Shown: positions 1-7,605 of the stretch, in pieces
Numbering within the stretch: the first letter of the stretch is position 1
How the letters are laid out: every line of letters starts with the position of its first letter
NCBI GenBank assembly: GCA_022841375.1
Contig: JALHRQ010000018.1
Location: 1-57,396 of the forward strand
DNA: 57,396 nucleotides
Source of the DNA: Burkholderiales bacterium
Lineage (GTDB): Bacteria > Pseudomonadota > Gammaproteobacteria > Burkholderiales > SG8-41
Reading direction: 5' to 3'
Translations under genes and position numbers: made by a program
Notes under the pieces: generated by a model
The model's input: the letters and a program-made list of their open reading frames with translations, nothing else
Told to the model about the DNA's origin: nothing
Databases searched by the model: none

Positions 1-96
1 ACCCGTTATGCATTGTCCTGCACGGTTATGCACTTCAGCAGCGAGCGTCGTGCATTTAGTGGTTAATAAACAGTTGCTTAATTAAGCATCGCTTCA
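1..96. other. Left flank of the tRNA-Pro fragment, possible integrase arm sites
   Basis: No gene is seen. The octamer GTTATGCA occurs at 5-12 and again at 25-32, 20 bp apart, and related TGCA-centred words follow. Next to a tRNA fragment this may represent arm-type binding sites of an integrase encoded outside the window. That role is inference. Confidence 0.3.
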
Positions 97-141
<45 letters not shown>

Positions 142-150
142 TTTAATCAA

Positions 151-176
151 AGGGTTCCGCAAGGAACCCTTTTTTT
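151..176 (+). terminator. Rho-independent terminator after the tRNA fragment
   Basis: Perfect 8-bp stem (151-158 with 163-170), GCAA loop and a run of T to 176. It follows the CCA end by 10 bases, as expected for the original tRNA transcript. Confidence 0.9.
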
Positions 177-215
177 ATTCCGCCCCCGCAGTATTCAATA
201 CATTCAGCGCAGCCA

Positions 216-1013
216 TTATTTGTGCGTATTGATCCACTGGATCAGCATCGCGTTGAACGCATCGGGCTGCTCCATGTTGGGCAAATGACGCGCCCCGACG
301 AATTCGCCGTATGTGCCGTTGCCGAACAGGCTGGCGATGTGTCTGACCTCTTCAGGTGAACCGGCTGGGTCATCGGTGCCGCAGACGACCAGCGTTGGTG
401 TTTTGACCGAGGGCAGTTGTTTGATGAAATTGAAATTGCCGATCGCCTGCGCACAACCGATGTAGCCGGCCGGCGTGCAGCCGGCGATGGTGTCACGGAT
501 CTGTTGCCAGCGGCCCCGATGGGCCTTTTTGTAGTCCGCGGTGAGCCAGCGTGCCATGGTCGCGTCGGCGATGGGTTCGAGTGAATTTGCTTTCAGTATC
601 GCTTCGATGCGCGGGCCCCAGCGCGAAGCCGCGTCGGCAGGGGAGGCCGCCTGCGTATCGCACAGCATCAGGGATTTGACGCGACCCGGGTACCGGATAC
701 CGAGCGATTGGCCGATCATGCCGCCGATCGAAAGGCCGACAAAATGGCATTGCTGTTCGCCGATGGCGTCGAGCACCAGAATGACGTCGTCGGCGAGCTG
801 GTCGATGGTATACGGTCCGGGCGGTGCGCCGCTGCCGCCGTGTCCGCGCAAATCCATGCGCAGCGCGCGATAGCCGGCGGCGACGAGCGCAGGCACCTGT
901 TCCGCCCACATGCCGAGATCGGCGGCGAGCGAATGTGAAAAGACGACGACGGGTGCGTTTTCAGAGCCGACGATATCGTAAGAAATGTTGCGTCCAGCGA
1001 GCGGAAGAAGCAT
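216..1013 (-). CDS. pcaD: Alpha/beta hydrolase, 3-oxoadipate enol-lactonase-like
   Basis: 265 residues, the usual length for the family. The alpha/beta-hydrolase fold shows a nucleophile elbow GLSIGG (Ser95), an acid in the CGTDDP turn (Asp214/215) and His243 in ARHLPNMEQP. In the beta-ketoadipate pathway such enzymes hydrolyse 3-oxoadipate enol-lactone to 3-oxoadipate in the cytosol. I chose the ATG at 1013 because AGGA lies at suitable spacing upstream; the longer open frame reaching 1478 overlaps the divergent amidase gene and does not look conserved. No other pca gene is nearby, so the substrate is not certain and another lactone or ester is possible. Confidence 0.75.
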   Translation of the reverse strand: MLLPLAGRNISYDIVGSENAPVVVFSHSLAADLGMWAEQVPALVAAGYRALRMDLRGHGGSGAPPGPYTIDQLADDVILVLDAIGEQQCHFVGLSIGGMIGQSLGIRYPGRVKSLMLCDTQAASPADAASRWGPRIEAILKANSLEPIADATMARWLTADYKKAHRGRWQQIRDTIAGCTPAGYIGCAQAIGNFNFIKQLPSVKTPTLVVCGTDDPAGSPEEVRHIASLFGNGTYGEFVGARHLPNMEQPDAFNAMLIQWINTHK

Positions 1014-1121
1014 GACGTGCGTTCCTGTGTGAAGTTCTGCGGTACTGCATATCCTACGGTCTGCGACTGCTGATGTCACACCCCGTTTACAGTAAGATCC
1101 TTTTTTTAATGTTGGATTTTC

Positions 1122-1955
1122 ATGATGACCAAGCCATTCCGCGCCGCCTGTCTGCAGATGAACAGCGGTAGCGATCTCCCTGACAATCTCCGGCAACTCA
1201 AGCAGATGGTCGCCGAGGCGGCCGGCAACGGTGCGCATTTCGTGCTGTCGCCGGAATATTGCCTGATGATGGATGGCAGCGGCCGTGTCATGCGCGAAGG
1301 TGCGTTGCCTGCTGATGGCGGCAGCGTGTTGACCGAACTGCAGGCCCTGGCCGCGCAACTGAAGATCTGGCTGCTGGCGGGTTCTCTGACCTTGAAGACG
1401 GATGACGAGCGCATCGTTAACCGCTCCTTTCTGATTGCTGACGATGGCCGCATTGTCGCCACCTACGACAAGATTCACATGTTTGATGTCACGCTACCCG
1501 ACGGCAAGGTCATCCGCGAGTCTTCAGCCTACCGGCCAGGTGAGCAGGCAGTGATCGCCGCGACGCCCTGGGGCAGACTGGGAATGACGATTTGTTATGA
1601 CCTGCGTTTTCCGCATTTGTATCGCGCGCTGGCGCAGCGGGGTGCGGAATATCTGTCAGTGCCTTCGTCGTTCCAGCGGCAGACCGGCAAAGTGCACTGG
1701 CACACGCTGCTGAAGTCACGCGCTATCGAGAATGCGGCCTATGTGCTGGCGCCGGCCATGTGCGGCGAACATCCGGGCAACCGCCAGACCTATGGTCATG
1801 CACTGATCGTCGACCCCTGGGGTGAGGTGCTGGCCGACGCCGGTGAAGAGCGGGGCATCATCTACGCCGAGATCGACCCCGCGCGGGTGGCGAAAATCCG
1901 CAGCATGATGCCTTCGCTGCAGCATGACCGCCCTTATGCTTTTGATATTAAATAA
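1122..1955 (+). CDS. Carbon-nitrogen hydrolase, NIT1-like amidase
   Basis: 277 residues, full length for the nitrilase superfamily. The catalytic triad is visible: Glu45 in SPEY, Lys117 in TYDKIHM and Cys158 in TICYDLRFP. Sequence style and length resemble the Nit1 / deaminated-glutathione amidase branch, cytosolic repair enzymes acting on aberrant keto-acid amides. Two ATG codons stand at the start (1122 and 1125). The gene is divergent from the hydrolase at 1013 and convergent with the acyl-CoA dehydrogenase, separated by a 35-bp AT-rich gap. Exact substrate is inferred from family only. Confidence 0.85.
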   Translation: MMTKPFRAACLQMNSGSDLPDNLRQLKQMVAEAAGNGAHFVLSPEYCLMMDGSGRVMREGALPADGGSVLTELQALAAQLKIWLLAGSLTLKTDDERIVNRSFLIADDGRIVATYDKIHMFDVTLPDGKVIRESSAYRPGEQAVIAATPWGRLGMTICYDLRFPHLYRALAQRGAEYLSVPSSFQRQTGKVHWHTLLKSRAIENAAYVLAPAMCGEHPGNRQTYGHALIVDPWGEVLADAGEERGIIYAEIDPARVAKIRSMMPSLQHDRPYAFDIK

Positions 1956-1960
1956 AATAT

Positions 1961-1980
1961 AATAAAAACAAATACTTACG
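1961..1980 (+). repeat. AT-rich dispersed motif, copy A
   Basis: AATAAAAACAAATACTTACG, filling most of the 35-bp gap between two convergent genes. It matches the copy at 22388-22407 at 19 of 20 positions in the same motif orientation. No GC-rich terminator hairpin is present in this gap. Confidence 0.6.
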
Positions 1981-1990
1981 CTGCACATAC

Positions 1991-3157
1991 TTAGTAAGAT
2001 TTCGGCAATCCCAGCACGCGTTCGGCGATGTGGCAGAGGATCAACTGCGTGCTGACCGGCGCGATGCGCGGAATCATCGCCTCGCGGAAATAACGCTCGA
2101 CGTGGAATTCCCTCGCGTAGCCCATGCCGCCGTGCGTCAGCACCGCGGTTTCGCAGGCCTTGAATCCGGCTTCTCCGGCAAAGTATTTCGCAGCATTGGC
2201 TTCGGCGCCGCAGGGTTTGCCGGCGTCATACAAACTCGCCGCGCGGTACGTCAATAATGCTGCGGCTTCAAGCTCGATCCAGCGCTGCGCCAGCGGATGC
2301 TGGATCGCCTGGTTCTGGCCGATGGGGCGGTCAAAGACGATGCGTTCACCGGCATATCGGGCGGCGCATTGCAGCGCGACCTTGCCCAGCCCCACGGCTT
2401 CCGCGGCAACCAGGATGCGTTCTGGATTCAAGCCGTCGAGAATGTAGCGGAAGCCTTTGCCTTCTTCGCCAATGCGGTCCGTCGCGGGCACACGCATGCC
2501 GTCGATGAACACCTGATTGGAGTCGACCGCCTTGCGACCCATCTTGTCGATCTCGCGCGCCTCAAAAGTTTTGCGATCGATATCGGCATAAAAAAGCGTC
2601 AGCCCGTCGACCGGCTTGCTGGTTTCTTCGATCGGTGTGGTTCGCGCGAGCAGCAGAATCTTGTTGGCAACCTGTGCGGTGGAGATCCACACTTTCTGGC
2701 CGGAAATCACGTAGTCGTCGCCGTCACGCACGGCTTTGGTCGTCAACCGCGTGGTATCGAGTCCGGCGCCGGGCTCGGTGACACCGAAGCAGGCCTTGTC
2801 GGTGCCGGCAATCAATGGCGGCAGCCAGCGTGCTTTTTGCGCATCGGATGCATAGACCACCACGGGGTGAAGACCAAATATGTTCATGTGCACGGCCGAC
2901 GCACCGGAAAAACCGGCGCCGGAAGCGGCGATCGTTTCCATCATCAGCGCCGCCTCGGTGATGCCTAGGCCGCTGCCGCCGTATTGTCCGGGCATGGCGA
3001 TGCCCAGCCAGCCGTCGGCGGCGATCGCGGCGTGGAATTCGTGTGGAAAACCGCCATCGCGGTCGTGCTGCAGCCAGTAGTCCGGGCCGAAGCGCGCACA
3101 GGTGCGGGCAACGGCGTCACGGATGGCGCGCTGGTCTCCGGAAAATTCGAAATCCAT
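1991..3157 (-). CDS. Acyl-CoA dehydrogenase family protein
   Basis: 388 residues. Typical flavoprotein dehydrogenase layout: helical N-terminal domain, a middle beta domain with FGVTEPGAG and KVWIST around residues 125-165, and a C-terminal helical domain with the GGMGYAREFHVERYFREA block. The usual glutamate-containing YEGT motif after that block is replaced by RIAPVSTQLIL, so the canonical C-terminal catalytic base is missing; the substrate or reaction may differ from standard beta-oxidation. It is the last gene of a minus-strand operon, 13 bases after the CoA-transferase. ATG at 3157 was chosen because it starts the conserved MDFEFSGDQRAIRD. Confidence 0.85.
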   Translation of the reverse strand: MDFEFSGDQRAIRDAVARTCARFGPDYWLQHDRDGGFPHEFHAAIAADGWLGIAMPGQYGGSGLGITEAALMMETIAASGAGFSGASAVHMNIFGLHPVVVYASDAQKARWLPPLIAGTDKACFGVTEPGAGLDTTRLTTKAVRDGDDYVISGQKVWISTAQVANKILLLARTTPIEETSKPVDGLTLFYADIDRKTFEAREIDKMGRKAVDSNQVFIDGMRVPATDRIGEEGKGFRYILDGLNPERILVAAEAVGLGKVALQCAARYAGERIVFDRPIGQNQAIQHPLAQRWIELEAAALLTYRAASLYDAGKPCGAEANAAKYFAGEAGFKACETAVLTHGGMGYAREFHVERYFREAMIPRIAPVSTQLILCHIAERVLGLPKSY

Positions 3158-3170
3158 CGGGTTTCCGCAG

Positions 3171-4373
3171 TCAGGCTGGCCGCGTGGTGACGCCGGCAGC
3201 GGCAAGGGCATTGATTTCGTCGTCGCTGTAGCCCGCGGCGCGCAGCACTTCAGCGCCATGCTCCCCCAGTCGCGGGGCGCCACACTGGGGCGCAGCCGGT
3301 GTGCGCGACCACTGCGTCGCCGCGGCGGTGGTGCGCAGGGTGCCTTCGCTGGGGTGCTGCTCTTCGTGGATGAAGCCGGTGACATTGAGGTGCGCGTCGT
3401 TAATCACCTCGTCGATCGAATTCATCGGCGCACAGGGGATGTCGGCCTGTTCCAGCGCCGCCAGCCATTCGGAAGTGGTACGCTGGAGCATTTCGCCGGC
3501 AACAAAGGCGTTGGCCTCGGCGATGCGCGCCGAGCGGTTTTCGTGGCTGTTGAAACGCGGATCGTCGCGGAACAGATCCTCGCGGCCGATCAGCCGGAAA
3601 AAGCTTTGCCACTGTTTGTCGTTGTACATCAGCACGCAGACATGGCCGTCGCGGGTGCGGAACGGTTTGCGCTCCGGCGCCAGCACCCTGGCGTAGCCGG
3701 CAGTGCCGAGCGGCGGCTCGAAACTGCGGCCGCCGAGATGGTCGCCGAGGATCATCTGGCTCATGCATTCGAACATCGGCACTTCAACGGCCTGGCCTTC
3801 GCCGGTGCGCTCGCGATGGTAAAGCGCGGTGGTCACCGCATAGACGGCATGCAGGCCAACGATGCGGTCGGCCAGTGTGGCAGGGATATACCGCGGATCG
3901 GCGGCGCCGGCCTGCTGCATCAGCCAGGGCAGCCCGGTCATGCCCTGGATCAGGTCGTCGTAGGCGGGGCGGGCCGCATAGGGGCCCTGCTGGCCGTAAC
4001 CGTAGGCGCCGACATAGATGATGCGCGGATTGACTGCCGCCACATCGGCGTAGCCCAGTTGCAGCCGCTGCATCGCCTGCGGCCGGATGTTGTAAATCAG
4101 CACATCGGCTTTCGCCGCGATACGCAGCAATGCATCACGGCCGGCCGGCTTCTTGAGATCAAGCACCACGCTTTTTTTGTTGCGGTTCAGATGCAGGAAC
4201 ATGTGGCCCATGCCGCGGTTGCGCATGGGACCGACATGGCGGACGTTGTCCCCGCCAGGCGCTTCGATTTTGATGACCTCGGCGCCCAGATCACCGAGGA
4301 TCTGGGTGGCATAGGGCCCCATGACCACCGTGGTCAGGTCGAGCACGGTGGTCCCGGCAAGGGGGCCGGCCAT
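3171..4373 (-). CDS. CaiB/BaiF family (class III) CoA-transferase
   Basis: 400 residues, standard length. N-terminal AGTTVLDLTTVVMGPYATQ and GDLGAEVIKIE are the family's nucleotide/CoA-binding start, and Asp169 in TLADRIVG occupies the position of the catalytic aspartate that forms the acyl anhydride. These enzymes move CoA between carboxylic acids in the cytosol. The start codon overlaps the stop of the upstream RraA-like gene (TGATG at 4371-4375), so the two are translationally coupled; the dehydrogenase follows. Together they suggest activation and oxidation of an organic acid. The acid itself cannot be told from sequence. Confidence 0.9.
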   Translation of the reverse strand: MAGPLAGTTVLDLTTVVMGPYATQILGDLGAEVIKIEAPGGDNVRHVGPMRNRGMGHMFLHLNRNKKSVVLDLKKPAGRDALLRIAAKADVLIYNIRPQAMQRLQLGYADVAAVNPRIIYVGAYGYGQQGPYAARPAYDDLIQGMTGLPWLMQQAGAADPRYIPATLADRIVGLHAVYAVTTALYHRERTGEGQAVEVPMFECMSQMILGDHLGGRSFEPPLGTAGYARVLAPERKPFRTRDGHVCVLMYNDKQWQSFFRLIGREDLFRDDPRFNSHENRSARIAEANAFVAGEMLQRTTSEWLAALEQADIPCAPMNSIDEVINDAHLNVTGFIHEEQHPSEGTLRTTAAATQWSRTPAAPQCGAPRLGEHGAEVLRAAGYSDDEINALAAAGVTTRPA

Positions 4374-5068
4374 CAGCTGCGCATTTTGGGCGGGATGACG
4401 CAGCCTTTCGCACGCAGCGTTTCATCGACCCAGCGGCGATCGAGCTTGCCCTTGCCGCGTATGGTTTTGAGCATCGCGGCTTCTTTTTTGGCCTGAATCT
4501 GCGCCAGTGCGATGGTTGCATTGGCCATGGCCTGGGGCAGGGCGAGCAGTCCGTCATCATCACCGATGATAATGTCGCCGGGATTGATCACCGCATCTCC
4601 GATGACCACCGGCACGTTGATTTCGCCGGGACCGTTTTTGTACGGTCCGCGATGAGTGACCCCGCGCGCATAGACCGGGAACGATGAAATCGCCAGCGCA
4701 TCAGCATCGCGGATAGCGCCGTCGATGACCATGCCGGCGGCGCCGTGGCGCTCGGCGATGGCGGACATGATTTCACCGATGATGGCCTGGGTGCAGATGC
4801 CGCCGGCATCCACGACGATGACGTCACCGGGGCGGACGATGTCGATGGCTTTATGCACCATCAGGTTGTCGCCGGGACCGACCTTGACAGTCAGCGCAGT
4901 GCCGACCATGCGGCCGCCGCTGTGGCAGGGCCACAGATCGGGGCCGATGGCGTGCAGACGGTTCATGTTGTCGCTGAGGTGCGCGGTGGCGATCTTGCGC
5001 AGTGTAGCAATGGTTTTGGCCGGCGGTTGCGGCGCGAAAGGAAGGATGCGGAAGCCGATGGGTGCCAT
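4373..5068 (-). CDS. RraA-family protein (aldolase/decarboxylase-like)
   Basis: 231 residues from the ATG at 5068; the open frame extends to 5110, but conservation begins at APIGFRILPF. The RraA/demethylmenaquinone-methyltransferase-like fold is indicated by GPGDNLMVHKAIDIVRPGDV, VVDAGG, GAAGMVIDGAIRDAD and NPGDIIIGDDDG; the GAIRD Arg-Asp pair is the metal/substrate site in the HMG/CHA aldolase branch. Such enzymes cleave 4-hydroxy-4-methyl-2-oxoglutarate-type acids or decarboxylate oxaloacetate. First gene of the operon with the CoA-transferase and dehydrogenase, which favours a metabolic enzyme over the RNase E inhibitor RraA. Confidence 0.8.
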   Translation of the reverse strand: MAPIGFRILPFAPQPPAKTIATLRKIATAHLSDNMNRLHAIGPDLWPCHSGGRMVGTALTVKVGPGDNLMVHKAIDIVRPGDVIVVDAGGICTQAIIGEIMSAIAERHGAAGMVIDGAIRDADALAISSFPVYARGVTHRGPYKNGPGEINVPVVIGDAVINPGDIIIGDDDGLLALPQAMANATIALAQIQAKKEAAMLKTIRGKGKLDRRWVDETLRAKGCVIPPKMRS

Positions 5069-5229
5069 GATCTGGTCGCCGTAGTATTGAAGGAGCGGAT
5101 ATCGTAGCACTCAAGACTGCCCTTGCAGGAGCACGTGCTAAAATCGGGCTCAATATCAAGGGATACGATTTACAAGACTCCGCCGGCAAGGCGGGGCGCA
5201 GCAAACACCCCGAAACGGCAAACACCAGA

Positions 5230-5979
5230 GTGCGCATTCTGCTCAGCAACGACGACGGTTATTTTGCACCGGGCCTGGCCGCCCTGGAGCGCGCGTTGTC
5301 GCCACTGGGCAAGGTCACCGTCGTCGCCCCCGAGCGCGATCGCAGCGGCGCGAGCAATTCACTGACTCTGGACCGGCCGCTGTCGGTGAGACAGGCGCCA
5401 AGCGGTTTCTACTATGTCAATGGCACGCCCACGGACTGCGTGCATCTGGCGGTGACCGGTTTGCTGCCGGAACTGCCGGATGTCGTTGTTTCAGGCATCA
5501 ATGACGGGGCGAACATGGGGGATGACACGATTTATTCCGGCACCGTTGCCGCCGCAACCGAAGGTTTCCTGCTGGGCATCCCGTCAATCGCCGTATCTCT
5601 GGTATCCGGCAAGAACGATTATTTCAATACCGCAGCCCGAGTCGCGGCCGAGCTGGTGCTGCGTTTCGGCCAGCACCGCATTGACCAGCCCGTGTTGTTG
5701 AATGTGAATGTGCCTGATGTGCCGTACGAAGAGTTGCGCGGCTTCAAGGTGACCCGCCTGGGCAAGCGCCACAAGGCCGAGCCTGTGGTCAAAGCGAGCA
5801 ATCCTCGCGGTGACACGGTGTATTGGGTCGGCGCAGCAGGACGTGCGCAGGACGCCGGTGAAGGTACTGATTTCCATGCCACGGCAGCGCAGATGGTTTC
5901 GGTGACGCCGCTGCAGATGGATCTGACGCGGTTCGGACAGATGGAACTGGTCGGCAACTGGCTGGATAGGCCGGCATGA
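5230..5979 (+). CDS. surE: 5'/3'-nucleotidase SurE
   Basis: 249 residues. The N-terminal [10 protein letters not shown] carries the two metal-binding aspartates (8 and 9), followed by [16 protein letters not shown] and [14 protein letters not shown], the other metal-site segments. It dephosphorylates nucleoside monophosphates in the cytosol. It begins with GTG, with only weak Shine-Dalgarno complementarity. The stop overlaps the start of pcm (ATGA at 5976-5979), the widely conserved surE-pcm arrangement. Confidence 0.95.
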   Translation: MRILLSNDDGYFAPGLAALERALSPLGKVTVVAPERDRSGASNSLTLDRPLSVRQAPSGFYYVNGTPTDCVHLAVTGLLPELPDVVVSGINDGANMGDDTIYSGTVAAATEGFLLGIPSIAVSLVSGKNDYFNTAARVAAELVLRFGQHRIDQPVLLNVNVPDVPYEELRGFKVTRLGKRHKAEPVVKASNPRGDTVYWVGAAGRAQDAGEGTDFHATAAQMVSVTPLQMDLTRFGQMELVGNWLDRPA

Positions 5980-6635
5980 ACGCGGTGAATTCCGGCATCG
6001 GCATGACCTCCCAGCGCACGCGCATGCGCATGGTGGAGCGGCTGCGCGGCGAAGGCATTGTGGATGAGGTCATACTCGCAGTGATGGGCGAAATACCGCG
6101 GCATATTTTTGTCGACGAAGCACTGGCGAGCAGAGCCTATGAAGACATGGCGCTGCCGCTGGGTTTTGGCCAGACCATCTCCAGCCCGTATACGGTGGCG
6201 CGCATGCTCGAGCTGTTGCGCAGCGGCGGCAAACTCGACAAGGTATTGGAGATCGGCACCGGCTGCGGTTATCAGGCCGCTGTATTGTCACGACTCGCGC
6301 GTGAAGTTTATTCGCTGGAACGACTGGCCCCGTTGCTGACCAAGGCGCGCCGGCATCTGCGCGATGCACGGGCGCACAATGTGCGTGTGCGCACGGCCGA
6401 CGGCCAACTCGGATGGCCGGAGCATTCTCCGTTTGACGGCATTGTGGTGGCGGCAGCGGCAACCCATGTGCCGCAGGCGCTGCTCGATCAGTTGGCGGTG
6501 GGTGGTAAAATCATCATCCCATTGACGCATCAGGGCAAACAGTCGTTGCATGTCATCGAACGCACAGCAGAGAGCTATGTCGACCGCAAAGTCGAAGACG
6601 CTCTTTTTGTCCCTTTGCTGCCCGGCCTCGGCTGA
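5976..6635 (+). CDS. pcm: Protein-L-isoaspartate O-methyltransferase
   Basis: 219 residues. The class-I methyltransferase SAM motif [13 protein letters not shown] is preceded by the family-specific [21 protein letters not shown], which binds the isoaspartyl substrate. The enzyme methylates isoaspartyl residues in aged proteins so that they can be repaired. Translationally coupled to surE through ATGA and followed 7 bases later by nlpD. Confidence 0.95.
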   Translation: MNAVNSGIGMTSQRTRMRMVERLRGEGIVDEVILAVMGEIPRHIFVDEALASRAYEDMALPLGFGQTISSPYTVARMLELLRSGGKLDKVLEIGTGCGYQAAVLSRLAREVYSLERLAPLLTKARRHLRDARAHNVRVRTADGQLGWPEHSPFDGIVVAAAATHVPQALLDQLAVGGKIIIPLTHQGKQSLHVIERTAESYVDRKVEDALFVPLLPGLG

Positions 6636-6642
6636 TCGCGCA

Positions 6643-7569
6643 GTGATCACCATTGCCGGCGCGCGGCGTGCTGTTGCATTGGCCACGTTCGTAGCGGCTG
6701 CACTGCTTGCCGGGTGTGCGACGCCCAGACCTGCACCGGCGGTTGACCGCCTGCCCCAGACCACAGCAAAACCACCGGTCAAACCTGCGCCCGGTGCGCG
6801 TGTGGCGCAACCGGTGGACCAGCCGCGTCCCGAGACCTACACCGTCAAGTCCGGTGACACCCTGTATTCAATCGCGCTGGAATTTGGACTTGATTACCGC
6901 GAACTGGCCGGATGGAACAACATCGATCCCGCGCGCATCCGCGTCGGCCAGCAACTGCGGCTGTCGCCGCCGCGTGGCGCAGTGGCATCGCCCCTGCGTA
7001 CGCCGGGCGGCACTGTTGAAGCGCAACCGCTGGATGGCGCAGGTCGCGCTACCGCCGGCGGGGCCCGCACCGAACCGCGGGGTGTACGTGTTCCCTATTC
7101 CGACCAGACCTATGCCCAGATGTCAGGTATCAAACCGGAGCCGGCGCCCAAGCCCGAACCTCAGCCCCAGCCTGAAACCAGGACACCGGTTGCTGTCGGC
7201 GATGATGTCGACTGGATCTGGCCGGTCAGTGGCAAAGTGGTGTCGCCGTTTAATGAATCATCGAGCAAGGGTATCGGCATTTCCGGCAAGCTGGGTCAGC
7301 CGGTGGTTGCTGCAGGTCCCGGCCGCGTTATTTTCAGCGGCACCGGCATCCGCGGTCTGGGCAAGCTGATTGTCATCAAACATAACGAGAAATTTCTCAG
7401 TGTTTATGCGCACAACCGGGAACTGCTGGTGAAGGAAGGGCAGACGGTGACGCGCGGCCAGCGGATTGCGGAGATGGGTGACACCGACACTGATCAGGTC
7501 AAATTGCATTTCGAGATTCGTCGGCTGGGTAAGCCGATTGATCCGGCGACACTGCTGCCACCGGCTTGA
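6643..7569 (+). CDS. nlpD: NlpD-like lipoprotein, LysM plus degenerate LytM/M23 domain
   Basis: 308 residues from the GTG at 6643, just after the pcm stop. A lipoprotein signal ends in LLAGC, a LysM peptidoglycan-binding domain follows (TYTVKSGDTLYSIALEFGL), then a Pro/Ala/Glu-rich linker and a C-terminal M23-like domain (WPVSGKVVSPF to LHFEIRRLGKPIDP). In active M23 peptidases the first metal ligand is a His in a GIDIA-like stretch; here the equivalent is GIGISGKLG without His or Asp. NlpD proteins are catalytically dead activators of septal amidases, so this fits. rpoS, which often follows nlpD, is absent here. Confidence 0.9.
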   Translation: MITIAGARRAVALATFVAAALLAGCATPRPAPAVDRLPQTTAKPPVKPAPGARVAQPVDQPRPETYTVKSGDTLYSIALEFGLDYRELAGWNNIDPARIRVGQQLRLSPPRGAVASPLRTPGGTVEAQPLDGAGRATAGGARTEPRGVRVPYSDQTYAQMSGIKPEPAPKPEPQPQPETRTPVAVGDDVDWIWPVSGKVVSPFNESSSKGIGISGKLGQPVVAAGPGRVIFSGTGIRGLGKLIVIKHNEKFLSVYAHNRELLVKEGQTVTRGQRIAEMGDTDTDQVKLHFEIRRLGKPIDPATLLPPA

Positions 7570-7578
7570 AGAATATAT

Positions 7579-7598
7579 CGTAAGTTATTGTTTTTATT
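7579..7598 (-). repeat. AT-rich dispersed motif, copy B
   Basis: On the minus strand reads AATAAAAACAATAACTTACG, 17 of 20 matches to copy D. It lies in the 36-bp gap between the convergent nlpD and transglutaminase genes, with no GC hairpin. Confidence 0.55.
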
Positions 7599-7605
7599 AA
7601 TTAAT

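Noticed and set aside
3102-4496. 464-codon open frame on the plus strand opposite the CoA-transferase and dehydrogenase genes
   Set aside because: It is antisense to two well-recognised genes and has the Arg/His/Gly-rich composition of GC-rich shadow frames; no family pattern.
7570-7605. rpoS expected after nlpD
   Set aside because: The gap is only 36 bp and the next gene is the convergent transglutaminase; no sigma-factor gene is in the window.
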